Shown: positions 9,078 to 17,798, counted from the first letter of the stretch. The stretch is DNA of 64,000 nt from an uncultured Pseudomonadota bacterium (GCA_903879335.1 CAIRLC010000011.1:62001-126000), one strand, 5' to 3'. Notes: a model not told the origin generated them from the sequence alone. Translations and numbers: made by a program.

Positions 9078-10388
9078 TCACTCGCGCGCTGCCTGCGCCT
9101 GTGCGTACATCAAAAATCCCGCAGCGACCGCTGATGCAGTCGCCACCGCGGCTAAGCCCACGAATACGCCGTGCCAGCCGTAGACGACTGACAAGCGCGC
9201 AACACCGGCACCGGCGAGTGTACCGCCCAAATAGCCGACGCCATCGATGAGACCCGAGGCGATCGCGCCGCCTCGCGCGCCACCGAAATCAAGCGCGAAT
9301 GCACCCCCCAGATAGGAATAGGGCCCGAGTAAACAAAACGCGACTAGCCCAATCAACGCGACCGTCGCTGTGCGACCGATCAGATCCGGCGGCAGGCCGT
9401 ACAAAGCCATGAGCGTCACCGCCGTAGCGGCGAGTCCTGCAAACAACAACGTCGCCCGACCCGAGACACCCAGGCGATCGCCTAGCCACCCGGTGAGCAG
9501 CACCGACACCGCGCCGACCGCCGGAAAAATGGCCGATAAACTCGCTGCCCCTGCGGCGTCATAACCCGCCCCTTCTTTTAAAAATAGGGGCATCCAGACA
9601 TTGAAGGCCTCGCGCACGACGGTGCACCCGAAGGACAACAGACAGACCAAGCGAAACGATGGACTCGTGACTAAAGGCCCCAGCAGTCCCAGCAAGGTCG
9701 TGCGTCCATCGGGTTGGACAGACTTCGAATACAGATTGGTTGGATTGACGGTGGCGGGGTTGAAACCGACTTCGACGCGACTATCCCGCAACCACAGCAG
9801 ATTGAAGATCAAGAGCGCCGCCAGCACGAGCGCCGCGAAACGATAGACATCGACCCAGCTCGCCCCATGCGCCAACAGCATGCCCATGGATTGGCGCGCG
9901 AGGGCATCGCCGATCAGGTAGCTGACCGAGAGGATCGCAATCACCGAGCCGTGGTGGCGAAAATCAAACCAACGGCCGGTGACTTTAATCAGTCCCGCCC
10001 AACCAATGGACTGGGTCAGTCGGTTGCCAATCCAGGCGAGCGTGAATAGCGGCAATCCACCGCCCAGCGTAAAAAGCATCGTAAAGAGCGTGGCTCCGCC
10101 TAAGGCGACGAGGAAGGAACACCGGCCACCCCAAAAGTCCCCAAGGCCGCCCAAGAACATCTTGCCGAGTGCATAGGCCAGTACACCGAGCGAATAAACG
10201 CCGCCCAAGCGCACCAAGGCGTCTTCCGGTGTGAGACCTCGGCGCACCAACTCATCCACCAAAAGAGGCATGGTGACCGAAAAATTGGCGCGCCCGAAAT
10301 AGCAGGCCGCATAGCCGCCAAATAGCAGCAGCAGTATCACGACCTGGCGCGAGAGCAGCGTACGGCCTGTGGCCGAGCCCATCGTCAT
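9078..10388 (-). CDS. GlpT/UhpT-like (organophosphate antiporter family) MFS transporter
   Basis: This 436-aa protein has 12 predicted helices. It starts with the FGGYAACYFGRANFSVTMP block and continues with GLTPEDALVRLGGVYSLGVLAYALGK and LGDFWGGR, a pattern typical of GlpT/UhpT-type organophosphate:phosphate antiporters. It is the first gene of the operon with the TmpA- and TmpB-like genes (13-nt and 9-nt gaps), so uptake of a phosphonate such as trimethylaminoethylphosphonate is a sensible inference. I start at ATG 10388, preceded by GGGGAAG. The frame stays open to 10433 but that would enter an inverted repeat. Confidence 0.8.
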   Translation of the reverse strand: MTMGSATGRTLLSRQVVILLLLFGGYAACYFGRANFSVTMPLLVDELVRRGLTPEDALVRLGGVYSLGVLAYALGKMFLGGLGDFWGGRCSFLVALGGATLFTMLFTLGGGLPLFTLAWIGNRLTQSIGWAGLIKVTGRWFDFRHHGSVIAILSVSYLIGDALARQSMGMLLAHGASWVDVYRFAALVLAALLIFNLLWLRDSRVEVGFNPATVNPTNLYSKSVQPDGRTTLLGLLGPLVTSPSFRLVCLLSFGCTVVREAFNVWMPLFLKEGAGYDAAGAASLSAIFPAVGAVSVLLTGWLGDRLGVSGRATLLFAGLAATAVTLMALYGLPPDLIGRTATVALIGLVAFCLLGPYSYLGGAFALDFGGARGGAIASGLIDGVGYLGGTLAGAGVARLSVVYGWHGVFVGLAAVATASAVAAGFLMYAQAQAARE

Positions 10389-10422
10389 ACAAGGCTTCCC
10401 CGCTCCGTAAACACCGGCGCGG

Positions 10423-10453
10423 AAGCCTAGCACGGGCTTGTGATGCTAGGCTT
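10423..10453. promoter_or_regulatory. Inverted repeat in the divergent tmp/SDR promoter region
   Basis: A perfect 10-bp inverted repeat, AAGCCTAGCA (10423-10432) and TGCTAGGCTT (10444-10453) with an 11-nt spacer, lies between the divergent starts at 10388 and 10479. Half-site centres are 21 bp apart, two helical turns, as expected for a dimeric operator. No regulator gene is adjacent. Confidence 0.5.
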
Positions 10454-10478
10454 TCGGCTTTCACGGCGAGGCAAGCCC

Positions 10479-11258
10479 ATGACCGACTCCCCTTTAACCG
10501 CACTCGTGACCGGCGCATCACGCGGTATCGGCGCCGAAATCGCGCGTCAACTTGCAGCGCGCGGCGTGACGGTCGCACTGCACTATGGTCAACAGGCGGA
10601 CCTTGCAGAAAAGGTCAGGGCAGGTCTCAACGGCCGCGGTCATACCCTGCATCAGGCGGCATTAGAGGATGCAAGGGCTGTAGACCGTTTGTGGGCCGAG
10701 GTGACCGCCGCACATTCCCGCATCGACATCCTGATCAACAATGCCGGGCTGTTCCGTGATCATCCACCGCTGAGCACCCAAGCCAAGGACTGGTTGTCGG
10801 CATGGCAACTGACCCTTGCAGCCAACCTCATCGCGCCGGCGCAACTGGCGCGCCACGCGGCCGCGCATATGGCCGAGCACGCGCCACACCACTCAGCCTT
10901 TGGTCGAGGCCGACTCGTGCAGATCTCCTCGCGCGGCGCGTTTCGGGGTGAACCGGATGCGCCCGCCTATGGCGCTTCCAAGGCTGGCCTCAACGCCATG
11001 AGCCAGTCGCTGGCCAAAGCGCTCGCGCCGGCGGGGGTGTACTCCTACTGCCTCGCCCCGGGCTGGGTCGCGACCGATATGGCCGCCGGACACGTTGATG
11101 GGCCTGGCGGCGTGGAAATCTTGGCGCAACATCCACTGGGGCGCATTACCCGGCCCGATGAATTGGCCGCGGCCGCCGTGTGGTGCGCACTCGAGGCGCC
11201 TGCTGCGATGACGGGGTCGATTCTGGATGTGAACGGCGCAAGTTACTTAAGGACTTGA
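10479..11258 (+). CDS. SDR family NAD(P)-dependent oxidoreductase
   Basis: This 259-aa classical short-chain dehydrogenase has a TGASRGIGAEIA nucleotide-binding loop near residue 10, NNAG near 88, the catalytic serine in VQISSRGAFRG and the YGASK motif, then a PGWVATDM loop. It most resembles 3-oxoacyl-ACP reductase-type SDRs; the substrate is unknown. It heads a two-gene unit with the PLP enzyme 6 nt downstream and is divergent from the phosphonate operon across a shared inverted repeat. The ORF extends upstream to 10440, but ATG 10479 avoids reading through the repeat. Confidence 0.85.
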   Translation: MTDSPLTALVTGASRGIGAEIARQLAARGVTVALHYGQQADLAEKVRAGLNGRGHTLHQAALEDARAVDRLWAEVTAAHSRIDILINNAGLFRDHPPLSTQAKDWLSAWQLTLAANLIAPAQLARHAAAHMAEHAPHHSAFGRGRLVQISSRGAFRGEPDAPAYGASKAGLNAMSQSLAKALAPAGVYSYCLAPGWVATDMAAGHVDGPGGVEILAQHPLGRITRPDELAAAAVWCALEAPAAMTGSILDVNGASYLRT

Positions 11259-11264
11259 ACGGTT

Positions 11265-12425
11265 ATGACCCTGGACATCACTCGCCTACGGCGCGATACG
11301 CCACACTGCGATCAGACCCTACACTTTAATAACGCGGGGGCAGGCTTAATGCCGAACGCCGTGGCTGACGCGGTGCTGGCGCATCTTGATCTCGAGCGTC
11401 GCATCGGCGCGTATGAAGCGGAGGCGGCCGCCGCGCCTGCCCTCAGCGATTTTTACGATGCCTTTGCTGAACTGCTGCACTGCGACCGCGACGAAATCGC
11501 CTGGGTTGAAAATGCGACCCGCGCGTGGGATCTCGCCGTGCACGCGTTGCCCCTCAGCCAGGGCGATCACATCCTGGTGCATGAGTCCGACTACGCCTCA
11601 AACCATCTTGCGTTGTTGCAACTGGCGCAACAACGCGGTCTGGTGCTGGACCCGGTTGGATCAACTGACGATGGCACGGTCGACATCGAGGCGCTCGAGC
11701 GCGCGATCGGGCCGAGGACGCGTGCGGTGATGATGACGCATTCACCAACGCACGACGGCATGATTAATCCCGCCGAGGCCATTGGCGCGGTCGCCCGTCG
11801 GCACGGGCTTTGGTATGTCCTCGACGGCTGCCAATCGGTCGGACAATTGTCGGTAAATGTTCGACAGATCGGCTGCCACATCTATTCAGGCAGCGGACGC
11901 AAATTCCTCCGTGGCCCCAGAGGAACGGGGTTCTTGTACGTGGAGCGCGCGGCCTTGGCGCAGATGAATCCACCCTTCATCGACCTGCACTCCGGCCACC
12001 ACACCGACGGGGGTTATGCCTTCATCGATGGCGCACGCCGCTTCGAGTGTTGGGAGTCCTACGTGGCCGGTCGAATCGGCGAAGCGGCGGCCGTGCGCTA
12101 CCTACTCGATTGCGGTGTAGATGCCGTCACCTCCCGCATCGCCACGCTTGCCGTCCAACTGCGCGAGGCGCTCGCGAGCGTATCGGGGGTGACAGTCTTG
12201 GACCGAGGCATCCAGCGCGGCGGCATCGTGACCTTCGCCATGGATAAGGAACCCGCCCAAGCCACGCTGTTGCGATTACGGGCACTTGGCGTCAATACGT
12301 CCGTGACCGGGCCGGTCGCGGCACCCAACGCACCCCAGTGGCGCAAGCACAGCGCGGCCGTACGAGCGTCGGTGCATGCCTACAACACGGACGAAGAAAT
12401 CGAACGCTTCATACGACTGCTATGA
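11265..12425 (+). CDS. Class V aminotransferase-fold PLP enzyme
   Basis: This 386-aa fold-type I PLP enzyme is related to cysteine desulfurases and isopenicillin-N epimerases. The N terminus has LHFNNAGAGLMP. D187 (YVLDGCQSVGQ) should contact the pyridine nitrogen, and K213 in GSGRKFLRGPRGTGFLYV should be the Schiff-base lysine. The motif KFLRGPRGTGFL is shared with hercynine-sulfoxide-lyase (EgtE)-like and epimerase-like members, so a lyase or epimerase is as likely as an aminotransferase. No conserved desulfurase cysteine loop is visible. Probably cotranscribed with the SDR. AAGGA lies upstream of its ATG. Confidence 0.78.
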   Translation: MTLDITRLRRDTPHCDQTLHFNNAGAGLMPNAVADAVLAHLDLERRIGAYEAEAAAAPALSDFYDAFAELLHCDRDEIAWVENATRAWDLAVHALPLSQGDHILVHESDYASNHLALLQLAQQRGLVLDPVGSTDDGTVDIEALERAIGPRTRAVMMTHSPTHDGMINPAEAIGAVARRHGLWYVLDGCQSVGQLSVNVRQIGCHIYSGSGRKFLRGPRGTGFLYVERAALAQMNPPFIDLHSGHHTDGGYAFIDGARRFECWESYVAGRIGEAAAVRYLLDCGVDAVTSRIATLAVQLREALASVSGVTVLDRGIQRGGIVTFAMDKEPAQATLLRLRALGVNTSVTGPVAAPNAPQWRKHSAAVRASVHAYNTDEEIERFIRLL

Positions 12426-12467
12426 GGCGCCATCAATGATGACTCAGACTTGGCGAGCCGGTTAAGC

Positions 12468-12917
12468 TCAGTATTCGGCCGCGATCTCGGTCTCACTCAC
12501 GCCTGCGGCACGTAACAGACGCGTCCGCTCAAGCTCTACACCTACCATCGGGCGTCGGCGCGCCGCCTGTATTTCTGCGGCCGTGAAAGCAGATGTTGTC
12601 GCCGCGGCCTCTGGCGCAAATCGCTTCACCACGCGATTCAGCACGTCGGCCAAGCGCGCATCGTCGAGCTGCGAATTGGCAATACCCGGCACTCGCAGAA
12701 TAAAATCACGCCCGCCCTCAACGCCCAGGTAGAGGCCGAGACGCCCAGCCAATCGCGGGATCTTGTGCGGCAGTCCAGCACCGGTCTCACCGTGGCAGCC
12801 GGCACAAAAAAGCGTGTAATTCTGCGTTGCATCGTCGGTGGCGGTGCGCTCTAAAGCATGAGCGCTGCCGGCGACAGCGCACGCCACCCAAACCGCAACC
12901 CACAGCGCACGCATCAC
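12468..12917 (-). CDS. Periplasmic mono-haem cytochrome c
   Basis: This 149-aa protein has an N-terminal signal peptide (MRALWVAVWVACAVAGSAHA) and one haem site, CAGCH (FCAGCHGETGAGLP), with a later RVPGIANSQLDDARLADVLN segment. It is the last gene of the amine dehydrogenase operon, overlapping the previous cytochrome gene by 4 nt. It probably carries electrons from the quinoprotein to the respiratory chain. The C-terminal region after residue 110 (AAEIQAARRRPM) aligns in pattern with the other cytochrome in the operon, suggesting a duplication. Confidence 0.85.
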   Translation of the reverse strand: MMRALWVAVWVACAVAGSAHALERTATDDATQNYTLFCAGCHGETGAGLPHKIPRLAGRLGLYLGVEGGRDFILRVPGIANSQLDDARLADVLNRVVKRFAPEAAATTSAFTAAEIQAARRRPMVGVELERTRLLRAAGVSETEIAAEY

Positions 12918-13378
12918 GGCAGCGCGGCAATAACCGCAGCGCGATGGGCGCGAACCGCCGCGCCATCGACCGCATTCGCGCGTTCACGGGCGATGTCCTC
13001 AACCGTGAGTGGCGCGACGGCCGCATCGAGATGAGCAAGGTCGAACAGCACGTGATTTAAAACGTCGGCCAAGGTGGCGTCATCAAAACGACTGAACTCG
13101 GGCATTTTGAAGTTGTAACGCCGTTCCGCCACGGTGATTTCACCGTACATGCCGTAGAGGACCGTCATCGCCAATTGGCGGCGTCCTTCAGCGCTCTGCG
13201 CAAACTTCGGCGCATCCGCAATCACCGGCGGCGCCAATCCGGGGTTCCCTGCGCCGTTCGCCCGATGGCATACGGCACAGTTTGCCTGGAAGGTGTCAGC
13301 CCCTACGCTGTAACGCGGCTCGTCGGCCATGACAGCGGTCGCGACGAGCGCCACCGCCAATCCCAACACGGACTTCAC
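12914..13378 (-). CDS. Periplasmic mono-haem cytochrome c
   Basis: This 154-aa cytochrome has a signal peptide (VKSVLGLAVALVATAVMA) and a CAVCH haem site (NCAVCHRANGAGNPGLAPP), then FKMPEFSRFDDATLADVLNHV, where the methionine is a likely distal ligand. GTG 13378 overlaps the TGA of the light-chain gene (GTGA), which fixes the start; the upstream ATG at 13444 would read deep into the light-chain gene. Likely first electron acceptor of the amine dehydrogenase, in place of the azurin or amicyanin used elsewhere. Confidence 0.86.
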   Translation of the reverse strand: MKSVLGLAVALVATAVMADEPRYSVGADTFQANCAVCHRANGAGNPGLAPPVIADAPKFAQSAEGRRQLAMTVLYGMYGEITVAERRYNFKMPEFSRFDDATLADVLNHVLFDLAHLDAAVAPLTVEDIARERANAVDGAAVRAHRAAVIAALP

Positions 13379-13956
13379 TTCTCGGCCACCCCAAGAATCA
13401 CGGACACCGAGCAGTGATAGTTCGGGTTGTCGTTCGCCATGCACCAGTTCACGTCGTTGTTGAGCGACATCCGATACATCGGCTTCTCACCCTCGTTGCG
13501 CACGCAGGTGCAGGCGCCACAGGTGGTGCGACCGCAGCAATCGTTATACGACACGAGGTAGTCGCGGCCGTCCGTCGGGTTTTGGCAGGTCCCGATCCAG
13601 GTGATCGGTGAAGGCTCGGTACCCGGAGGACAGGTCGTCGACGTGCCGCCGCAGCAGGCGCACAAGAATCCATCGATCGCGCAGTATTTCCAGTATTCGC
13701 ACGAGCTCGGGTCGGTCACGATCTTCGGCTTGGTCGGCGCACCCGCCTCTTTACCGGCCGCGCCGGTGGGCTTCGCTGGCAATTCGGCAGCCTCAGCCAC
13801 CGAACCGCGACGCACCGGCAACAGCGGCAAGGCCGCAACGCCGGTGATCGCCATCGCAAACGTGCCGAGGAATCCACGGCGTGAGGACCGTCTCGCCACC
13901 GAGCGCGACGCCAATTCCACCAGGCGGTCAAAGCGCGCCTGCATCGATATCGTCAC
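13375..13956 (-). CDS. aauA: Aromatic amine dehydrogenase light (TTQ) subunit
   Basis: This is the small catalytic subunit of a tryptophan tryptophylquinone amine dehydrogenase. Counting from GTG 13956, the two tryptophans that crosslink to TTQ are W120 (SPITWIGTC) and W171 (DVNWCMAN), and the catalytic aspartate is D139 in YNDCCG. Fourteen cysteines follow the family disulfide pattern. An SRRGFLGT twin-arginine-type signal is near residue 26. WIGTC, NDVNWCMAN and the CCGG and CCGRTTCG segments resemble aromatic amine dehydrogenase more than methylamine dehydrogenase. The GTGA overlap with the heavy-chain stop supports GTG 13956; ATG 13974 and ATG 13944 are alternatives. Confidence 0.85.
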   Translation of the reverse strand: MTISMQARFDRLVELASRSVARRSSRRGFLGTFAMAITGVAALPLLPVRRGSVAEAAELPAKPTGAAGKEAGAPTKPKIVTDPSSCEYWKYCAIDGFLCACCGGTSTTCPPGTEPSPITWIGTCQNPTDGRDYLVSYNDCCGRTTCGACTCVRNEGEKPMYRMSLNNDVNWCMANDNPNYHCSVSVILGVAEK

Positions 13957-15116
13957 GGGTTCTGCATGTACCACAGCGATTGCCCCAATTTTGGTTCGGT
14001 GTGAAGGACTCGACCACTGCGTGCGTCGAGCACCTGCAGGGCCGATTTATCGGTTGCGACATAGAGCAGCGGCTTGTCGTCGCGGGTCGCGAGCAGCGCA
14101 ATCGCGCCGCCGTGTTTGGCGACATTCATCGGCCAACGAGCAACACGCTGATGCGAGGCACCATCAAATACCCAGATTTCGCTTCCCGACTCTTTGTGGG
14201 ATCCCTCGCCGCCCTGATGCATCACGACGAAGTAGCGATTCAACGGAACGTTGTAGGCCAACATCTGCTGCCCGCCCGGGCGCCAGTGACCACGCTCAGT
14301 CTTGCTGACCACGGACCACAACGGATCAAAGCGCGGCTTATCTCCCGTCAGATCGACCGCGTGAACATCGCCCAAGAAGGAGATGAACGTGACGCCCGCT
14401 GGGGTTGGCACCGATTGCAGGAAGACGGGGTCTTTGTCGACGTCAAAGAACTTATCCGAGACCGCACGCGAGGCCTCATGGCCGCTCTCATCGATCGCGA
14501 CGGTCAGCAGTCGACCGTTCTCACAAATCGCCGTGAAACGATGCGGTGCCGATGGGATCGCCTGGACGCAGCCGTCCGTATCAACTTCAGCGGTGACCGT
14601 GTTCTTCGGCACGTCGATGATCGACACCGACGACGCCGGCGTCAGATTGGTCGAGTACAGAAAACGACCATCGGCACTGTAGGCGAGATTAAACGGCGTG
14701 ATCGCACCCACTTGGGCACGCTTGGCCGGCAAGATCAGTTCGCCGCGGGGCTTAAGAGTCTGATTGTCATACCACTCAACGACTTCCGTGCGGGTGCCGT
14801 GACCACCACGGGACCAGTAGGTCGCCGCCAGAGCCGACGTTTTGCCGTCCGGCGACTCGGCAAAATTGCCGTAGTAGCCGAGGTCCATCATGCCCAGCAG
14901 GCGACCCGCGTCACCGTCGTAGACGTAGACACGTTCGTCGATGTAGTTGCTCCAGGACACGTCGAGCAAATACGCCCAGTGGGGCGACCGTTTCGGCAGT
15001 TTTTCAATGCCGATATGCTCAGGCGCCAATGGCGCTGGAGTGGATCCAACAGCAGCGGCGAGCACGGCGGCCGGAACAATGGCAGCCAGTGCAACACCTA
15101 GACGAGCCAAGCGCAT
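13953..15116 (-). CDS. aauB: Amine dehydrogenase heavy (beta-propeller) subunit
   Basis: This 388-aa protein has a signal peptide (MRLARLGVALAAIVPAAVLAAAVG) and the seven-bladed propeller motifs of the large subunit of TTQ amine dehydrogenases: RVYVYDGDAGRLLGMMDLGYYGNF, YWSRGGHGTRTEVVEWYD, FLYSTNLTPASSVSIIDV, GHWRPGGQQM and a C-terminal LHTEPKLGQSLWYM. It is the first gene of a four-gene operon (heavy, light, two cytochromes), all junctions being 4-nt overlaps. The frame is open to 15269, but ATG 15116 begins the signal peptide. Primary amines such as tyramine or tryptamine are expected substrates. Confidence 0.88.
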   Translation of the reverse strand: MRLARLGVALAAIVPAAVLAAAVGSTPAPLAPEHIGIEKLPKRSPHWAYLLDVSWSNYIDERVYVYDGDAGRLLGMMDLGYYGNFAESPDGKTSALAATYWSRGGHGTRTEVVEWYDNQTLKPRGELILPAKRAQVGAITPFNLAYSADGRFLYSTNLTPASSVSIIDVPKNTVTAEVDTDGCVQAIPSAPHRFTAICENGRLLTVAIDESGHEASRAVSDKFFDVDKDPVFLQSVPTPAGVTFISFLGDVHAVDLTGDKPRFDPLWSVVSKTERGHWRPGGQQMLAYNVPLNRYFVVMHQGGEGSHKESGSEIWVFDGASHQRVARWPMNVAKHGGAIALLATRDDKPLLYVATDKSALQVLDARSGRVLHTEPKLGQSLWYMQNP

Positions 15117-15224
15117 GAGAACCCCCCAGTTAGCTCGGTGTAATAGCGCGATTCTGCCACAACGTTGCCCAACTTGCCGCATCGACCGTAGCGCCGAGAT
15201 CAAAACGCATGGATACTCAATGCC

Positions 15225-16514
15225 ATGCATACCCAAAGCGCACCGGTTGCGAGCACCGGTTTGTATCACGGTTGGAAAGTGCTCATCGCGCTCTTCCTGG
15301 CAGGTTTCTTTGTTTACGGCGGCGGACTCTATTGTTTTGTCCTGTTCGTCACGCCGCTGACCGCAGAATTCGGCTGGAGTCGCGCGAGCACTGGCGGCAT
15401 CGTGTCGGCCTTTTGGCTATCTTTCCCGCTGTTGTTAGTGGGCGGTTATGCGATCCGACGCTTCGGCGTGACTCGCATGCTCGCTTTTGGCATTGGCATC
15501 GAAGCCATTTGCGTCATTCTGCTCGCCACCGTCTCTGCGCTACCGCAGATGTATTTGCTGCGCGGCGCAATGGGTTTTGGAAAGATACTGTTCGCCGCTT
15601 CGATACCGGTGACCTGCGCTCGCTGGTTCTCACGGCATTTTGGTCTCTCGCTCGGGATCGCTTGGGCCGGTTGGCATATTGGGGGCATGGTGCTCGCCCC
15701 GGTCACGTCCATGATCATTGCGCATTCCGGTTGGCGGATGGCCTGCGTCTCTCTCGGCATCGCCCTGCTGACGCTCGCGCTGCTCCCGATTCTCTGGGTA
15801 CAACGCATCGACTCACCGGCGAGTCTTCACCTTGGGCTCGACGGCGATCCATTGGATGCCCCCTCAAATGCCATCGCCCAACCGACCAAGGCCAACGCAC
15901 CCAATCTTGCTGCGACGGGCACGCTGCCAGACCTCCTGGGGTCCCCGACCTTTTGGTTGATCGCCCTCGCGACCTTATTTTTCTACACCACCTATGGCGG
16001 AGTCTTAGCGCACGAAGGCGCGATCGTCGAGGCCGCCGGATATTCAGCCACCGCCTCCTCGTTGGTGTTGAGTCTGACAACTGGGTTTGCAGCCCTCGGT
16101 AGTGCGATATCCGGTTGGTTATTGGATCGCTGGAGTCTGTCACGGGTGGGCGTACTCATGCATCTGCTGCTCATCGCCGGCACCAGCGCCATGTTCATGG
16201 TGATGGGGGCGCCGTCACTGACCGCGCTCGCCATCTATGGCGTATCGTTCGGCTTGATGATCGGTGGTTCCGACGTGTTTTTTGTCGCTTTTGTGCGCGA
16301 CCGCTTCCCGCATGTCGGTGTCGGCTTTCAATACAGCACGTGGTACTTCGTTGAACTCGGCACCTTATTAGTGGCCCCAGTCATCGCCGGTCACATTTAT
16401 GACGTGTTCGGCAACTATCGAACCACGCTCGGCATCCTCGTCATTTGCGCCACCGTCGCATTGGCCTTGTCGGCATTGGCGCTACGCACGAAGCGACCAA
16501 TCATCGCCGCATGA
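15225..16514 (+). CDS. MFS transporter (monocarboxylate/oxalate-formate antiporter-like)
   Basis: This 429-aa protein has 12 predicted helices, a YHGWKVLIALFLAGFFVYGGGLYCF start and a GWSRASTGGIVSAFWLS segment typical of the monocarboxylate-porter/oxalate-formate antiporter branch. No Shine-Dalgarno is obvious. It is divergent from the amine dehydrogenase operon (109-nt gap) and its stop overlaps the start of the FAD oxidase (ATGA), so the two are coupled. It likely imports the oxidase substrate, an amine or amino acid. Confidence 0.82.
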   Translation: MHTQSAPVASTGLYHGWKVLIALFLAGFFVYGGGLYCFVLFVTPLTAEFGWSRASTGGIVSAFWLSFPLLLVGGYAIRRFGVTRMLAFGIGIEAICVILLATVSALPQMYLLRGAMGFGKILFAASIPVTCARWFSRHFGLSLGIAWAGWHIGGMVLAPVTSMIIAHSGWRMACVSLGIALLTLALLPILWVQRIDSPASLHLGLDGDPLDAPSNAIAQPTKANAPNLAATGTLPDLLGSPTFWLIALATLFFYTTYGGVLAHEGAIVEAAGYSATASSLVLSLTTGFAALGSAISGWLLDRWSLSRVGVLMHLLLIAGTSAMFMVMGAPSLTALAIYGVSFGLMIGGSDVFFVAFVRDRFPHVGVGFQYSTWYFVELGTLLVAPVIAGHIYDVFGNYRTTLGILVICATVALALSALALRTKRPIIAA

Positions 16515-17794
16515 GTGATTCACGACCGTTCGACTCGGTCTATAGGCACGACGCGCACGCGGCGCCGATGACTCGCGCCTTGATCGGCGAGCATCGCGGT
16601 GATCTCGTGGTTGTCGGCGCCGGCTATACGGGTCTGTCGACCGCGCTGCATGCTGCTGAGCGCGGCTTGCGCGTGATCGTGCTTGAAGCGCACGAACCTG
16701 GTTTCGGTGCGGCGGGCCGCAACGGCGGCCAGGTCAATCCAGGCTTGAAACACGAACCCGATGACATTGAAGCCCATTTCGGGCCTGAACTCGGCGGCCG
16801 TCTCGTCGCGATGGCGGGCGATGCGCCGCAATTCTTATTCGACTTGGTGCAGCGCCTAGGTCTGCACTGTGAAGCACGACAGACCGGTACGCTGCGGGCG
16901 GCGTATCGCAGCGAGAGTCTAGCGGCGCTCGATACTCAGGTCGCGCAGTGGAGTCGTCGCGGAGTGACCCTCGAACGTCTGGATGCCGACGGGGTCGCGC
17001 GGATCACCGGCACGGGCCGATACGTGGGTGCCACGCTCGACCGTCGAGGGGGAAGCCTGAACCCGCTCGCCTATGCCCAAGAACTGGCCCGTGCGGCCAT
17101 CGCAGCCGGCGCCACGGTTGCCGGCCAGAGCCCTGCGATTGCGCTCACCTCAACTGGCCGGGAGTGGCGCGTGACGAGCGCGCAAGGCCAGGCCATCGCG
17201 CCGCAGGTGGTCATCGCCACCGACGGTTACAGCGACCACATATGGCCTGGACTGCGGCGCAGCTTTGTGCCGGTCTACAGTTCCATCGCGGCGACGGTGC
17301 CCCTACCGGAGGCCTTACGGCAACGGATTCTGGCGAGCGGCGAAGTCGTGTACGAATCCGGGCACGTCACCACCTACTATCGGATCGATGCCGTCGGGCG
17401 CCTGTTGATGGGCGGCCGCGGTGTGCAGCGTCCAGTACGCAGCCTCATGGACCATCGTCACCTCACCGACTATGCGGCTCGGCTGTGGCCGGAGTTAGGC
17501 CACGTGGCCTGGCCATACGCGTGGAACGGCCAATTCGCACTGACGCCTGACTTTTATCCGCGACTGCATGAGCCCGCGCCGGGCCTGTTGATTGCCCTTG
17601 GGTACAGCGGACGAGGCGTGGCCTTAGCAACGCGCTTCGGCGCCGCTTTAGCGGCGGCGGTGGGTGGCGATGGGGCCTCGGCGTTACCGTTGCCCATCAC
17701 ACCGATTAGACCGATCCCACTGCATCGCTTCTGGCGTACCGGCGTGTATCTCGGCGTCGCAATAGGCCGCTTGCGCGACCATATGGGTCTCTAG
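16511..17794 (+). CDS. FAD-dependent amine/amino-acid oxidase (PuuB/DadA-like)
   Basis: This 427-aa protein carries an N-terminal Rossmann dinucleotide motif, DLVVVGAGYTGLSTALHAAERG, then LEAHEPGFGAAGRNGGQVNPG, which is characteristic of gamma-glutamylputrescine oxidase-like members of the DAO family. The C-terminal flavin-binding GLLIALGYSGRGVALATRFG is present. It oxidises C-N bonds of amines or amino acids in the cytoplasm. ATG 16511 overlaps the MFS stop by 4 nt; the longer ORF from 16445 would overlap the transporter by 70 nt. Position beside the amine dehydrogenase suggests a second amine route. Confidence 0.85.
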   Translation: MSDSRPFDSVYRHDAHAAPMTRALIGEHRGDLVVVGAGYTGLSTALHAAERGLRVIVLEAHEPGFGAAGRNGGQVNPGLKHEPDDIEAHFGPELGGRLVAMAGDAPQFLFDLVQRLGLHCEARQTGTLRAAYRSESLAALDTQVAQWSRRGVTLERLDADGVARITGTGRYVGATLDRRGGSLNPLAYAQELARAAIAAGATVAGQSPAIALTSTGREWRVTSAQGQAIAPQVVIATDGYSDHIWPGLRRSFVPVYSSIAATVPLPEALRQRILASGEVVYESGHVTTYYRIDAVGRLLMGGRGVQRPVRSLMDHRHLTDYAARLWPELGHVAWPYAWNGQFALTPDFYPRLHEPAPGLLIALGYSGRGVALATRFGAALAAAVGGDGASALPLPITPIRPIPLHRFWRTGVYLGVAIGRLRDHMGL

Positions 17795-17798
17795 GGGC

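Noticed and set aside
11843-11850. ACAATTGT match to the island motif
   Set aside because: It is inside the PLP enzyme coding region, lacks the TAG extension and has no promoter context.
13375-15116. Methylamine dehydrogenase (mau) identity
   Set aside because: Light-chain segments WIGTC and NDVNWCMAN resemble aromatic amine dehydrogenase more closely, and no mau accessory genes are present.
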